Shown: positions 27,581 to 36,669, numbered from the stretch's first letter. The stretch is DNA of 64,000 nt from Bacilli bacterium (GCA_918272565.1 CAKJYW010000006.1:1-64000); one strand, 5' to 3'. Translations and numbers: made by a program. The notes: a model not told the origin generated them from the letters alone.

Positions 27581-27955
27581 TTATTTGTTCATCCATAAAC
27601 CATGAAGATTGCAATAAGCATAACTATGTAATACTACTTCACCTTTTCTCAAGTTGAAAGTGGCAACTGGCTTATCATCTGGTTTTAATATCATCTTGTA
27701 TGATCCTAGATTAGTTTCTAGAATAACCCATTCAATGAAATGTTCCTTAACCATTGGATGTTCAACTGATCCAACAGTTACAGTAACTAATTGTCCGTCT
27801 ACAGCTACAACTGGAACATGCTTCTCATTAGATGCATCAGTTGTATTAGGAGTAATCAACTCCATCTTTTCTCCACAACAAATAACAGGTACACCAGTGT
27901 CTTTAATCTTCTTAATAATCTGTCCGCAGTGTTTACATTTTAAAAATTCTAACAT
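27581..27955 (-). CDS. dfx: Desulfoferrodoxin-type superoxide reductase
   Basis: 124 residues; reduces superoxide to hydrogen peroxide without producing O2, suiting anaerobes. The N-terminal desulforedoxin centre I has CKHCG and CCGEKM (residues 7-32). Centre II has its Fe ligands in EKHVPVV, HPMVKEHFIEW and the C-terminal CNLHGLW. Two-domain (class I, 2Fe-SOR) length is typical. It lies 17 bases after the yebC-type gene, so the two probably share a transcript. This protects the oxygen-labile hydrogenase encoded nearby. Confidence 0.92.
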   Translation of the reverse strand: MLEFLKCKHCGQIIKKIKDTGVPVICCGEKMELITPNTTDASNEKHVPVVAVDGQLVTVTVGSVEHPMVKEHFIEWVILETNLGSYKMILKPDDKPVATFNLRKGEVVLHSYAYCNLHGLWMNK

Positions 27956-27972
27956 GATTTCTCCTTCTTATT

Positions 27973-28701
27973 TTATTCTTCTATGATTGTAGCATTGTGA
28001 TAAACATTTTGAACATCTTCGTTTTCATCCATTTCGTCCATGAACTTACGGAATTTACGAATGTCTTCTGGATTACTTAACTCAACTTGTTCATGAGCAA
28101 GCCAAGTAGTTTCATCCTCATCGAATTCGATTTCGCCAAATGCATCGATTAATGCTTGACGAATCTTAGCGTATTCGCTTTGAGGAGCGATTACTGTAAC
28201 GTATTCTTCATCAACTTCAACATCAGTTACATCGCAGTCTGCTAAAACTAAAGCATCTAATACTTCTTCGTCAGTGTGACCTTTGAATGTGAATAATGCA
28301 ACGCTATCAAAATTATAAGCTACGCATCCATTTACACCTAATTTAAATCCACAGTGACTAAATCCAACTTTAACAGATGTGTAAGTACGATTAACATTGT
28401 CTGTTAAACAGTCGACGATAACCATAGTGTCCCCTGGTCCAAATCCTTCATAACGAACGAAGTTATATGCTTCTCCTTGTCCACCTTTAGCTTTTTCGAT
28501 GGCTCTTTTTATTACGTCAGCAGGAATATGTTCACGTTTAGCCTTATCAATCTCTTTCTTAAGAGCTTGATTAACGTCAGGATCAGGAAGCCCACTCTTT
28601 GCAGCTACATAGATAGCTTTTGCGTATTTGGCATTTTGTTTACTTTTGATTGCCGCAGTCTTTGCCATAGAAGCGGCTCTAACTTCATGTGCTCTTCCCA
28701 T
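27973..28701 (-). CDS. YebC/PmpR family protein
   Basis: 242 residues with the family start MGRAHEVRAASMAKTAAIKS, an N-terminal helical domain with GLPDPDVNQALKKEIDKAK and IPADVIKRAIEKAKGG, and the second domain with YEGFGPGDTMVIVDCLTDN. Family members have been described as transcription regulators, and more recently as translation factors relieving stalling at prolines. The exact role is not decided by sequence. AAAGGAG precedes the ATG. Confidence 0.93.
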   Translation of the reverse strand: MGRAHEVRAASMAKTAAIKSKQNAKYAKAIYVAAKSGLPDPDVNQALKKEIDKAKREHIPADVIKRAIEKAKGGQGEAYNFVRYEGFGPGDTMVIVDCLTDNVNRTYTSVKVGFSHCGFKLGVNGCVAYNFDSVALFTFKGHTDEEVLDALVLADCDVTDVEVDEEYVTVIAPQSEYAKIRQALIDAFGEIEFDEDETTWLAHEQVELSNPEDIRKFRKFMDEMDENEDVQNVYHNATIIEE

Positions 28702-28734
28702 AATTCTCTCCTTTGCCTGAAATTATACGTTTTT

Positions 28735-28763
28735 ATTATATCACTACTTAAATAATTAGTAAA
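28735..28763 (-). promoter_or_regulatory. Promoter for yebC-dfx
   Basis: TTTACT (28763-28758), 17-base spacer and TATAAT (28740-28735) on the minus strand, 34 bases before the yebC-type start. A second TATAAT-like hexamer lies 10 bases closer to the gene. Confidence 0.65.
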
Positions 28764-28770
28764 ATATTTT

Positions 28771-29100
28771 TTATTGTTCAAAGATGACAGCTTTAATTTC
28801 AATCACTTCATCTGTGTCATTAATCATCGTATGAGTTGATCCTTTAGGGCAATAATGCACATTTCCGGCTTCTAATCGCTCTTCCCTACCATCTATAATA
28901 AATAGAGGTTCACCTTTTTCAATAAAAATCATTTCGGCGTTAGTTTCATGAGTGTGAACTCCAATTGAAGAACCTGGTTCCACCTTAGCAATCAGAACCC
29001 TATTCTTCCCATCAAAGAACATCTTAGCCATAATGTGGCCTTCTCCACCTTTAAAGTTATCTATTCTTTCATATTCTTTATTCTTAAATTCTAGTTTCAT
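28771..29100 (-). CDS. Small cupin-domain protein
   Basis: 109 residues; a single conserved-barrel cupin with metal ligands in GVHTHETNAEMIFIEKG (His, His, Glu) and the second motif YCPKGSTHTMIND (His). It overlaps the CotH gene by 4 bases (ATGA), ending the seven-gene operon. Cupins of this size act as isomerases, dioxygenases or sensors. The substrate is unknown. Confidence 0.82.
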   Translation of the reverse strand: MKLEFKNKEYERIDNFKGGEGHIMAKMFFDGKNRVLIAKVEPGSSIGVHTHETNAEMIFIEKGEPLFIIDGREERLEAGNVHYCPKGSTHTMINDTDEVIEIKAVIFEQ

Positions 29101-30551
29101 TTATTTACCTCATATTTTTCACACATATAATTTAAGCTATTAAGTAACCACTTAACTAAATAATCAACTTGATCATCCCAAGTAGTTAGATTAACGATAG
29201 TTCTAGGATTTGGCCAAACATATACGCCCATGATATCCCACTTTTCAAAATTCCTATTGAAAGAATCCCTATAGTCCATACATTCAGAAACATCTACTAA
29301 GATCTCTTCAGAGATTTCTTCTCTATATAGTTCTAACTTTTCTTTTACTAAAGCTTGGAATTCTTCATGTTTTAATAGATTATTAAACCATGGATTAGCT
29401 TTTTTAGCATACAAGTTATTATATTTCTTACAATCATCATTGTAATCAACATTACCACAGCTTATATCAAAGTCCCACAATGGACCATTTCCAATTTTAC
29501 CACCACTATCACGATATAAATACCAGCTAGCAAAACCGACATCAACATTGTTAAAAAGTTCATAAACGATATAAGATAAAGCAAAGTTTTCAACATCAAT
29601 CACTTCACATATCTTACTATAGTCATCACCTTTAACAATATTATAGGCATTTAAAAAGAAATCTTTTATTTCTTTACATTTCTCTTTAGTAAAATCTTCT
29701 TCTTCAGTGTCAGGGTGCTTAATAACATACATTTTGTTATCAATCACAAAATATTCTTTGTCTAGCTCTAGTCCATCTTCTTTAGCTCTACTATCAAGTT
29801 CAATGAAATATGAATCATCTTTCTCAGTGTCTAGTTCAACTCTATTAGTCTTTACTTCGTTTTGTTCACACACTAAATAAAGTCCAACATATTCCCCATT
29901 TAACACCACTTCAACAAGCCTAACTTCAGTAGTATATCTAACACCAATTAATGCTCCAATCTTATAAGCTAAATAATTTCTTATTAGGCTCTTATCACAA
30001 TAATTAGCAATTAGAGTGAATTCTTTAGCACTACCCATACCCAAGAAATCTTGTTTTTCACTAAATTTAAGCTTATATGGCTTTTTAGGCATTCCCCAAG
30101 TAGAGTTGCCTCTACCTTTAATCTTTGCTTCTACATTATCAATTTCATATTCTTGGTGTTCATTGGATGTAACACTTACCTTACAACTTACATATGTTTC
30201 TTTAGATGTAATCTTTTGATGGTCTTTAGTTTCTATCGAAATTAGTGGATATTCAAATACCACTTTTTCATAAATTGGATAGACGCTAATATCTTTTTCT
30301 CCCACATCAAATCTTGGATTATCTTTTATACCATCACTCCAAGATACAAAATCATAGCAATAATCAGGAATAGCTTCTACCATTGCTCCGCTTTCTCCCT
30401 CTTTTACATTTTGAGTTAACGGCCCAACAAGCTCTCCGCCATAAGCGTCTTCGTAATTAAACGTATAGTAGATATCTTCTTTTACTTGCTTTTCACAAGA
30501 TAAGAGAAAAATAGCGATTAGAGAAATAAAAACAATTAATACTTTTCTCAT
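29097..30551 (-). CDS. CotH-kinase-family lipoprotein
   Basis: 484 residues. A signal peptide with lipobox LLSC ends near residue 19. Residues 28-95 resemble an InlB-type beta-grasp repeat (GGELVGPLTQNVKEGE, YDFVSWSDG). From about residue 100 the CotH kinase fold is seen: KGRGNSTWGMPKKPYKLKF, YCDKSLIRNYLAYKIG, GEYVGLYLVCEQ and LWDFDISCGN. CotH of Bacillus phosphorylates spore-coat proteins; surface homologues in gut bacteria have unknown targets. Overlaps both neighbours by 4 bases. No sporulation gene is in the window, so a cell-surface kinase role is inferred. Confidence 0.85.
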   Translation of the reverse strand: MRKVLIVFISLIAIFLLSCEKQVKEDIYYTFNYEDAYGGELVGPLTQNVKEGESGAMVEAIPDYCYDFVSWSDGIKDNPRFDVGEKDISVYPIYEKVVFEYPLISIETKDHQKITSKETYVSCKVSVTSNEHQEYEIDNVEAKIKGRGNSTWGMPKKPYKLKFSEKQDFLGMGSAKEFTLIANYCDKSLIRNYLAYKIGALIGVRYTTEVRLVEVVLNGEYVGLYLVCEQNEVKTNRVELDTEKDDSYFIELDSRAKEDGLELDKEYFVIDNKMYVIKHPDTEEEDFTKEKCKEIKDFFLNAYNIVKGDDYSKICEVIDVENFALSYIVYELFNNVDVGFASWYLYRDSGGKIGNGPLWDFDISCGNVDYNDDCKKYNNLYAKKANPWFNNLLKHEEFQALVKEKLELYREEISEEILVDVSECMDYRDSFNRNFEKWDIMGVYVWPNPRTIVNLTTWDDQVDYLVKWLLNSLNYMCEKYEVNK

Positions 30552-31546
30552 TTTCCAAATGTCTTCCTTACTTCTTTTAATTTTTCGATGATTTTTAGAT
30601 TATACGGACAGCGACTTTCACACATTCCACACTCAATGCACTCACTAGCATGGTGCTTAAGAGAAGCATATCTTTCTATCGCCCAGTCTTTTAAATCATA
30701 TTTTTTAAAATATCCTTCAAATACAAAGCAATTAGGAATATCTATTCCTACACTGCATGGTGCACAGTACCCACACCTTCTACAAAAATCTCCACTTAAA
30801 TCTTCTTTAATCCTCTTTACTTCAGCTAGTTCACTATCATAAAGCGCTTCTTTTTTGATATTAACATTTTCTATTACTTCATTCTTATCTTTCATCCCAG
30901 GAATTATAACGTCAATATCTTCATTTAATAGATATTTAATAGCAAGGCGTTTATTATCTATTGCTCCACCAGCTACAGGCTTCATAGCAATAGTTAAAAT
31001 ACCTAGACTCTTACATCTATCAAACATTTCTTTCCCTTGGTCTTCAACAATATTAAATGGATACATCACAGTTTCAAATAAACCTGTATCAATTGCCTTA
31101 TTTAATACTTCAAGTGAATGGTTAGTTATTCCAATATGGCCAATTTTCCCTTCATTCTTAGCTTCTTTTAGGGCACGATACGCTCCCTCATCACTTAAAC
31201 AAAGCTCCAAAGCCTCCATATTAGGGTTATGAAGCTGGTAAATATCGATATAATCAGTTTGAAAGTTACCTAAACTTACCTCGATATCTTTTTTCATCGC
31301 TTCATATGTTCTAGCCATAGATTTTGTGGCGAGGATAAAGGAACTTCTTCTACCTTTAATTGCTTCTCCGATTATCTTTTCGCTTTCTTTATAGCCTCTT
31401 GCACTATCAATATAATTAACATTGCTTCGTATAAGCTCATCAATTACATCTTTCGCGTTTTCAACACTCGAATTTTGGATAGGAATACCACCAAAACCTA
31501 TTCTACTTATCTTTAAATTAAGCTTTTTATTATAAATAAACTCCAT
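30548..31546 (-). CDS. Aldo/keto reductase with C-terminal 4Fe-4S domain
   Basis: 332 residues. The AKR barrel (about 1-240) has the catalytic Asp and Tyr in YIDSARGYKESE, Lys in FILATKSM and His in IYQLHNP. The C-terminal part (about 245-320) has two cysteine clusters, CRRCGYCAPC and CIECGMCESRCP, giving up to two [4Fe-4S] clusters, so electrons may come from ferredoxin-like donors rather than only NADPH. Family members of this architecture are widespread in anaerobic Firmicutes and mostly uncharacterised. ATGA overlap with the CotH gene. Confidence 0.88.
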   Translation of the reverse strand: MEFIYNKKLNLKISRIGFGGIPIQNSSVENAKDVIDELIRSNVNYIDSARGYKESEKIIGEAIKGRRSSFILATKSMARTYEAMKKDIEVSLGNFQTDYIDIYQLHNPNMEALELCLSDEGAYRALKEAKNEGKIGHIGITNHSLEVLNKAIDTGLFETVMYPFNIVEDQGKEMFDRCKSLGILTIAMKPVAGGAIDNKRLAIKYLLNEDIDVIIPGMKDKNEVIENVNIKKEALYDSELAEVKRIKEDLSGDFCRRCGYCAPCSVGIDIPNCFVFEGYFKKYDLKDWAIERYASLKHHASECIECGMCESRCPYNLKIIEKLKEVRKTFGK

Positions 31547-31548
31547 AA

Positions 31549-32043
31549 TTAGCCTCTTTTATATATTGGATTATAAACTAATCTATTATTTATCCTAGTT
31601 GAGGAAAATAAAGTGACTTCTCTAATCTCACTTTCAATTAAAATATCCTTATTTATCTTCATTTTTGCTTCTCTAACTAAAGTAATATGAGGGTAATAAG
31701 GCCTATCTTCTATCCTAAATCCTTCATCCTTTAGCCTATCATGCAAAGCGATTTGTAATTTAATTAATTCTTCACTTTTTTCAACTTCTAAAATAACCAT
31801 ATCTTTTAGATCAGTTAATTTAGTGATTTTAATAGAAAATTTATTAAATTCTATATTTTCCATTATTTTGATGATTTTTTTGATATTTTCTTCATTTTGC
31901 TCACCTAAGAACTCTAATGTCACGTGGATGTTCGATTTTGCCGTGAAATTGCCCCTCACGCCGCTTTTTACAAGTCCTTCTTGTAATTTTACGCACCGAG
32001 TTAAAGCAACGTCAGAAAGTGAAATTCCAATAAACGTTCTCAT
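31549..32043 (-). CDS. thpR: RNA 2',3'-cyclic phosphodiesterase (2H family)
   Basis: 164 residues with the two 2H catalytic motifs HVTLEFLGE near residue 45 and HITLVREAK near 125, and the start MRTFIGISLSDVA typical of ThpR/LigT. The activity opens 2',3'-cyclic phosphates; an RNA-ligase activity has been seen in vitro for relatives. It overlaps the mnmM gene by 4 bases and is 2 bases before the reductase gene. Confidence 0.88.
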   Translation of the reverse strand: MRTFIGISLSDVALTRCVKLQEGLVKSGVRGNFTAKSNIHVTLEFLGEQNEENIKKIIKIMENIEFNKFSIKITKLTDLKDMVILEVEKSEELIKLQIALHDRLKDEGFRIEDRPYYPHITLVREAKMKINKDILIESEIREVTLFSSTRINNRLVYNPIYKRG

Positions 32044-32582
32044 AGGCTTATCCTCTCAATTACATATAAAATTGGTGGGTCATTTATTTGATTTAAAAAC
32101 TCATATTTTGATGCGTTATAAGTCTTTTGATCTAGTGTTTTTAGATATTCTTCTAACGCCTCTTTTTCTTCTTTTCCTTCCTTAAATCCGGGGTAAGCTA
32201 CAATACTAATCCTACCACCTTTGTTTAAAATCGATAAGATATCTTCTATTGCTTTAATAGTAGCTGCACTTTTAGTAAAAATAGCATGATTTGACTTAGG
32301 TAAGTACCCCAAATTAAAGATTGCTGCATCAACCATATCATTAACATACATTAAAACATTCTCATGGCTATCATTTATATATGTAATATTATTAAAGTTA
32401 GCACATTTTTCTTTAGTTTTATTAATAGCATCAACTTGAATATCAAATGCATAGACTCTTTTTGCTAATTTAGCTAAAAATAAAGTATCATTACCAGCAC
32501 CACATGTAGCATCAATTACTACACTACCACTGTTTACACACTCTTCTATTACATTATGAGACATCTTTAAACTATTTTCCAT
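32040..32582 (-). CDS. mnmM: tRNA wobble-uridine methyltransferase MnmM (YtqB)
   Basis: 180 residues; class I methyltransferase with VIDATCGAGNDTLFLAKLA near residue 22 and the family-specific FNLGYLPKSNHAIFTK near 90. YtqB of Bacillus and staphylococci was shown to be MnmM, which makes the last methylation in mnm5s2U at tRNA position 34. It lies among other RNA-related genes (ThpR, RluA-type synthase), supporting an RNA target. Confidence 0.85.
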   Translation of the reverse strand: MENSLKMSHNVIEECVNSGSVVIDATCGAGNDTLFLAKLAKRVYAFDIQVDAINKTKEKCANFNNITYINDSHENVLMYVNDMVDAAIFNLGYLPKSNHAIFTKSAATIKAIEDILSILNKGGRISIVAYPGFKEGKEEKEALEEYLKTLDQKTYNASKYEFLNQINDPPILYVIERISL

Positions 32583-32584
32583 AA

Positions 32585-33388
32585 TTAAAATTCCAATTCG
32601 TTATCTATTTTAATTTCTAAATATTTATTATTTATAGGAGATAAAAAACCTAAATAGAAACTTTCTAACATCAACTTTTCTCCTACCCCATATATCTTAT
32701 CACCTATAATAGGGTGATTTAAATATGCCATATGAACCCTAATCTGATGCGTTCTACCAGTAGTGATTGTGGCTACAAGCAGGGTTTTATTATCTTTATA
32801 ATCTAACTTTTCATAAACTGTTTTAGCGCGCTTACCACTTTTAGTAACAATGTAACAATTATTCTTATGTCTATTTTTACCAATTGGCTTTTCTATTACA
32901 CCACTATTAAGTAAACCACCAACTACTAAATAATATTTCTTCTTAATCATCTCCTGCTCCATCTGATAGAATAGATGATAATAAGAAATGATATTTTTAC
33001 TAAATAAGACTAAACCAATCGTATCATAGTCTATTCGATGGACGCTTCTTGGTTTTAATTTATAACCTTTATTAAGTAGGTAAAACGATAAAGCGTTAAG
33101 AAGTGTATCATTTGTGTTACCATCACTATGAATTAATATCCCTCTACCCTTCTTTATAACTACAATATCGCTATCTTCATAGACGATATCAATAGGAATA
33201 TCGACTGGTTCAATATCGTTTTTATCGTATTCAGCTAAATCAAATAAGACTTTGTTTTTCTCTACTTTAACTAAACCTTTATTAATTAGTTCGCTACTTA
33301 CCTTTTTAGGTAAATGGATACTATCTAAATAGTTCTTTAAATCAAAGTTTTTATCTATATTTACCTTTCTTTCAATAATATTATTCAT
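32585..33388 (-). CDS. RluA-family pseudouridine synthase
   Basis: 267 residues; the S4-like N-terminal part (VSSELINKGLVKVEKNKVLF) is followed by the catalytic domain with the HRIDYDTIGLVLFSKN motif near residue 115, where Asp is the nucleophile. In place of the common HRLDRDTSG the motif reads HRIDYDTIG, with Tyr and Ile at two usually Arg/Ser positions. C-terminal RTHQIRVHMAYLNHPIIGD is typical. RluD versus another paralogue cannot be decided. It overlaps the exonuclease gene by 8 bases. Confidence 0.85.
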   Translation of the reverse strand: MNNIIERKVNIDKNFDLKNYLDSIHLPKKVSSELINKGLVKVEKNKVLFDLAEYDKNDIEPVDIPIDIVYEDSDIVVIKKGRGILIHSDGNTNDTLLNALSFYLLNKGYKLKPRSVHRIDYDTIGLVLFSKNIISYYHLFYQMEQEMIKKKYYLVVGGLLNSGVIEKPIGKNRHKNNCYIVTKSGKRAKTVYEKLDYKDNKTLLVATITTGRTHQIRVHMAYLNHPIIGDKIYGVGEKLMLESFYLGFLSPINNKYLEIKIDNELEF

Positions 33389-34250
33389 TAGTAAGTTTTA
33401 AAAACTCCTCTTCATTTATTTCCTTTACTTCATGGCTTTCTTTAACTTTACTTAAAGCAATTAGATCGCTTTTTTTAGCACCATTAAAGATAATAACTGC
33501 GTCCGTACTTCTATCTACACCATTATTAATAATCGCTCCCTTAATTTCTAAGATTTCAAACACCTTCTTCTTGGTTAAAGTAAGGGGTTTACCAATGATT
33601 GATACGACCTTCCCTTTAAAATAGTTACTAGGAGCATCTTCATTAATCTTTCTAAACCTCGTTTTAGGTAGATAAAACCTTTCATTATTATATCTACCAT
33701 AAAGTAAACCGAGTGATTCCATAACTTCATCTAGGCAACTCGTGTTAGTTATAATCTCACTTCTTTTAATAATCTCAGTACAAATATAAGCATCAGATAG
33801 AGCGTTGTGATAGTTATGTTCTACTTCTAAATATTTACTAATGGTACCAAGTTTATGGTTAGGTAATCCCTCTTTCCATACTTTTTCACTAATTTTTAGA
33901 GTACATGCAATTTTAATATTAGGACGTTCTAGATTATATTTTTCTATTAGTGATTTTAAAACCCAAAAATCAAACATCGCGTTGTGACTAATAACAGTTG
34001 TATCATTAAAATAGCCTTTAATCTTTTCCCAAACTTTATCGAAGGTATCTTCACCTTCTACATCAGTCGGTAGTATATGATGAATTTCAATATTATATGG
34101 ATTAAATTCTTCTTGGGGGTTAATTAAATAATATTCTTCTAATACCACTTTATCATTCACCACCCCCACAAGCCCGATGCTACAAGCACTAGTAGGTTTG
34201 GAGTTGGCTGTTTCAAAATCGATAGCGATGTAATCTAAATTCTTTGCCAT
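33381..34250 (-). CDS. DnaQ-like 3'-5' exonuclease with BRCT domain
   Basis: 289 residues from ATG 34250. The DEDDh exonuclease (about 1-170) has YIAIDFETAN, VISHNAMFDFWVL and HNALSDAYIC. Residues about 205-285 form a BRCT domain (YFKGKVVSIIGKPLTL, GAIINNGVDRSTDAVII). Similar proteins are annotated as DNA polymerase III epsilon-like. An upstream in-frame start at 34295 lacks a good ribosome binding site; GAGG lies 10 bases before the chosen ATG. First gene of the operon that ends with the cupin. Confidence 0.87.
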   Translation of the reverse strand: MAKNLDYIAIDFETANSKPTSACSIGLVGVVNDKVVLEEYYLINPQEEFNPYNIEIHHILPTDVEGEDTFDKVWEKIKGYFNDTTVISHNAMFDFWVLKSLIEKYNLERPNIKIACTLKISEKVWKEGLPNHKLGTISKYLEVEHNYHNALSDAYICTEIIKRSEIITNTSCLDEVMESLGLLYGRYNNERFYLPKTRFRKINEDAPSNYFKGKVVSIIGKPLTLTKKKVFEILEIKGAIINNGVDRSTDAVIIFNGAKKSDLIALSKVKESHEVKEINEEEFLKLTNE

Positions 34251-34272
34251 AATATGTGCCTCTATATTAAAA

Positions 34273-34301
34273 ATTATATCATTTTTAATCGACATTTAAA
34301 A
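34273..34301 (-). promoter_or_regulatory. Promoter for the exonuclease-to-cupin operon
   Basis: TATAAT (34278-34273, minus strand) 23 bases upstream of the start; the -35 (TTTTAA) is weak. It follows the terminator of the upstream lipoprotein gene. Confidence 0.4.
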
Positions 34302-34304
34302 GGA

Positions 34305-34332
34305 TACAAAAAAAAGTCCCACCAAGTGGGAC
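34305..34332 (-). terminator. Terminator of the C39-like lipoprotein gene
   Basis: On the minus strand GTCCCAC pairs with GTGGGAC around a short loop, followed by an eight-T run. It lies 7 bases after the stop codon. Confidence 0.9.
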
Positions 34333-34338
34333 ATTTAA

Positions 34339-36519
34339 TTATTCAATAATATAAGCTGTTTTACGCCAGAATGACATAAATTGACTTAGTGTGACTTCAT
34401 AATAAACGAATAATGGGTTGCCATTCTTATCGTTTCCAAAGCGGTTATTAATGTTAGGGTCATTGATAATAACGATTGTTTGGCCATCAACTTCTCTATA
34501 GCCTCTAACAACAATCAAGTGTCCTCCTGTATCATACAATCCACCGATGTTACCTTTAACAGAAGCGCCAACAGGACCAACATTAGCTAAATGCCATTTT
34601 AGCTCTTCCCAACTAACCATATGACGAACATAGCTATCAAAGCCGAAAGCTGCGATTGTGGCTGTGTTATATACCCAGTTACCATATGTAGGGTTATTGT
34701 GTCCACGGTCAGCAACTAAACCTGCGATATATCTGTTTTCATATTCGTCTTTATCAGAGAAATCTAAACCTTTCCACTTAAGTAGCATTGTTGAAGTAGT
34801 GGCACTACAAATAACACTTCCAATTTCAGGAACAACATTTTGATTTACTTTAGGAACATCATAATCTACGAATGTTGGAAGTTTAGAAGTATCTACATCA
34901 TATGTGTAGTTTTCATCTGTTAGTCTCATAGTTATAGCTACAAGTGATAAAACAGGGCTTTCCACTTCAACATTATCACGTCTTAAAATAATACGATATT
35001 GGTAAGCACAACCATCATTAGTAGGTACTAAGATCTCATCAGTATCCATTTTAGCCATTACATCGTTTTGGTTATAGTAAAGGTTGTTTCTTCCAAGTCC
35101 CCAAATACCATATGTGAAGTATTTGCTCCAGTTCTTTCCAACTCTAACTTTAACTAGGAGTTCACAAGTAGCGTTCTTACCAGTTATTGCAGCCCATGAT
35201 CCAACTAACTCTTTGAATTTCAAAGTTTCATAGATTGCTGAATCGTAGTATCCGTAAACTTCTCCTTCTTCTAAAACGATCTTACCATCTTTAAGCTCTA
35301 ATCCATGCATAGTCTTAGCATTGAATTCTTCTGCTCTTTCAACAAAATAATGCAAGTTCATCTTCTTTGTAGCGATTGTCTTTACTGTAAATTTCTTTTC
35401 CATGTTGCTCTCTCCCACGAATAATTTTACTTTTAATATAACATCAATCTCATTTTCTTTAAAACTAACTTCACCACTTGGTGAAATGACATCACTTCTA
35501 CTACTCTCCCATTCTGCTTTAACACCATATTTGTATTCTGTAGCTAATGTTAGATTACTAGACACGACACTTTCAATCTCTATACTATCAAATACTTCTT
35601 GTATTCTTCTTTCTACACTCCATGGCTTAACATTAATAACATAAGTCTTATCAACATCTTCATCGCCATGAGTGAACGTAGCATAAAGCTTAACTAGAAC
35701 GATATTTTCAGTGTAATACACTTCTCCTTTATCGCTTAAAACGGCTCTGTTTGATGAAGTCCAATCGATTAGCACTCCATCAACAATATCAGGTAATTCG
35801 ATATCTTCACTTGTAACATCAGGTATTTTAATTCCTTTTATTACTTCATCGATAATCTCTTCGCTAGTTTTTTCTCTTTCGATAATATTAAATACTATAT
35901 CTTTCTTAATATCACCAAGCGTTACAGTAACAGTAGCTTTCCCAACTTCAAAAGCAGTAACAAGACCGTTTCTATCTAAGCTTATATAATCTAAGTCTTT
36001 AGAATAGAACTCAGCTTTAGAAGTAGTATTGGTTACCTCATATTCTATTTTATATGTATCACCAACATGAAGTGTTACTTCATCATCACTAACTTCTAAA
36101 GTTTCTTGCGCTTTCTCTTTAACTGTTACATCAAATGAAAGATTAGCACTTGAGTTAGATACAGCTTCGATTCTTATCTTAGCTACCCCTGGACTTATAC
36201 CTTTAATAATTCCATTAATAATTACTAATACATTTTCATCACTTGATGAATATTTAATATCTTTATTAGTAGCATCATCTGGAAGTAACTTTACTTCTAG
36301 ATTGACTTCTTCCCCAACAGTGATCTCTCTAACCCAATTGTTAATAGCGATCTCCTCGGGTAAGATTTCTTCATCTTCTACTGGTTCATCTTCTTTTATA
36401 TCATCTACTATATCTGGCTCTTTTTCTTTTTCTACTTGTTCTATTATTTCATTAGATGAACAAGCAAAAAGCAAAACACCAAAGAGTAAAACCAGTAACA
36501 AATATACATGTTTTCTCAT
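34339..36519 (-). CDS. Multidomain lipoprotein with Ig-like repeats and C39-like cysteine protease domain
   Basis: 726 residues. A signal peptide with lipobox LFAC at about residue 20 is followed by an acidic stretch, then at least two BIG2-type Ig-like domains (ATNKDIKYSSSDENVL and GLVTAFEVGKATVTV regions) and two or more shorter Ig-like repeats (VLIDWTSSNRAVLSDKGEV, AEWESSRSDVISPSGEV). The last 180 residues look like a Peptidase_C39_2 domain: probable catalytic Cys in VICSATTSTML near 570, His in GGHLIVVRGY near 666 and Asn/Asp in INDPNINN near 688. Substrate unknown; likely surface-exposed processing or adhesion. Confidence 0.78.
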   Translation of the reverse strand: MRKHVYLLLVLLFGVLLFACSSNEIIEQVEKEKEPDIVDDIKEDEPVEDEEILPEEIAINNWVREITVGEEVNLEVKLLPDDATNKDIKYSSSDENVLVIINGIIKGISPGVAKIRIEAVSNSSANLSFDVTVKEKAQETLEVSDDEVTLHVGDTYKIEYEVTNTTSKAEFYSKDLDYISLDRNGLVTAFEVGKATVTVTLGDIKKDIVFNIIEREKTSEEIIDEVIKGIKIPDVTSEDIELPDIVDGVLIDWTSSNRAVLSDKGEVYYTENIVLVKLYATFTHGDEDVDKTYVINVKPWSVERRIQEVFDSIEIESVVSSNLTLATEYKYGVKAEWESSRSDVISPSGEVSFKENEIDVILKVKLFVGESNMEKKFTVKTIATKKMNLHYFVERAEEFNAKTMHGLELKDGKIVLEEGEVYGYYDSAIYETLKFKELVGSWAAITGKNATCELLVKVRVGKNWSKYFTYGIWGLGRNNLYYNQNDVMAKMDTDEILVPTNDGCAYQYRIILRRDNVEVESPVLSLVAITMRLTDENYTYDVDTSKLPTFVDYDVPKVNQNVVPEIGSVICSATTSTMLLKWKGLDFSDKDEYENRYIAGLVADRGHNNPTYGNWVYNTATIAAFGFDSYVRHMVSWEELKWHLANVGPVGASVKGNIGGLYDTGGHLIVVRGYREVDGQTIVIINDPNINNRFGNDKNGNPLFVYYEVTLSQFMSFWRKTAYIIE

Positions 36520-36541
36520 ATTTTGATATCCCTACTTATTT

Positions 36542-36570
36542 ATTATACCATTTTTTTAAAATCAAGCAAA
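36542..36570 (-). promoter_or_regulatory. Promoter for the C39-like lipoprotein gene
   Basis: TTTGCT (36570-36565), 17-base spacer and extended -10 TGGTATAAT (36550-36542) on the minus strand, 23 bases before the ATG. Confidence 0.6.
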
Positions 36571-36620
36571 ATATTATTTTTTTAATAATTCATTTTATTT
36601 CACCCTTTTGGCTCCTTTTC

Positions 36621-36649
36621 TTTATTATTAGGCCATTTTATTGTATAAT
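36621..36649 (+). promoter_or_regulatory. Promoter for the SGNH hydrolase gene
   Basis: TATAAT at 36644-36649, 20 bases before the ATG, with a weak TTTATT -35 at 17-base spacing. An AAGAGGTAAGGA site follows. Confidence 0.45.
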
Positions 36650-36669
36650 TATACAAGAGGTAAGGAATA

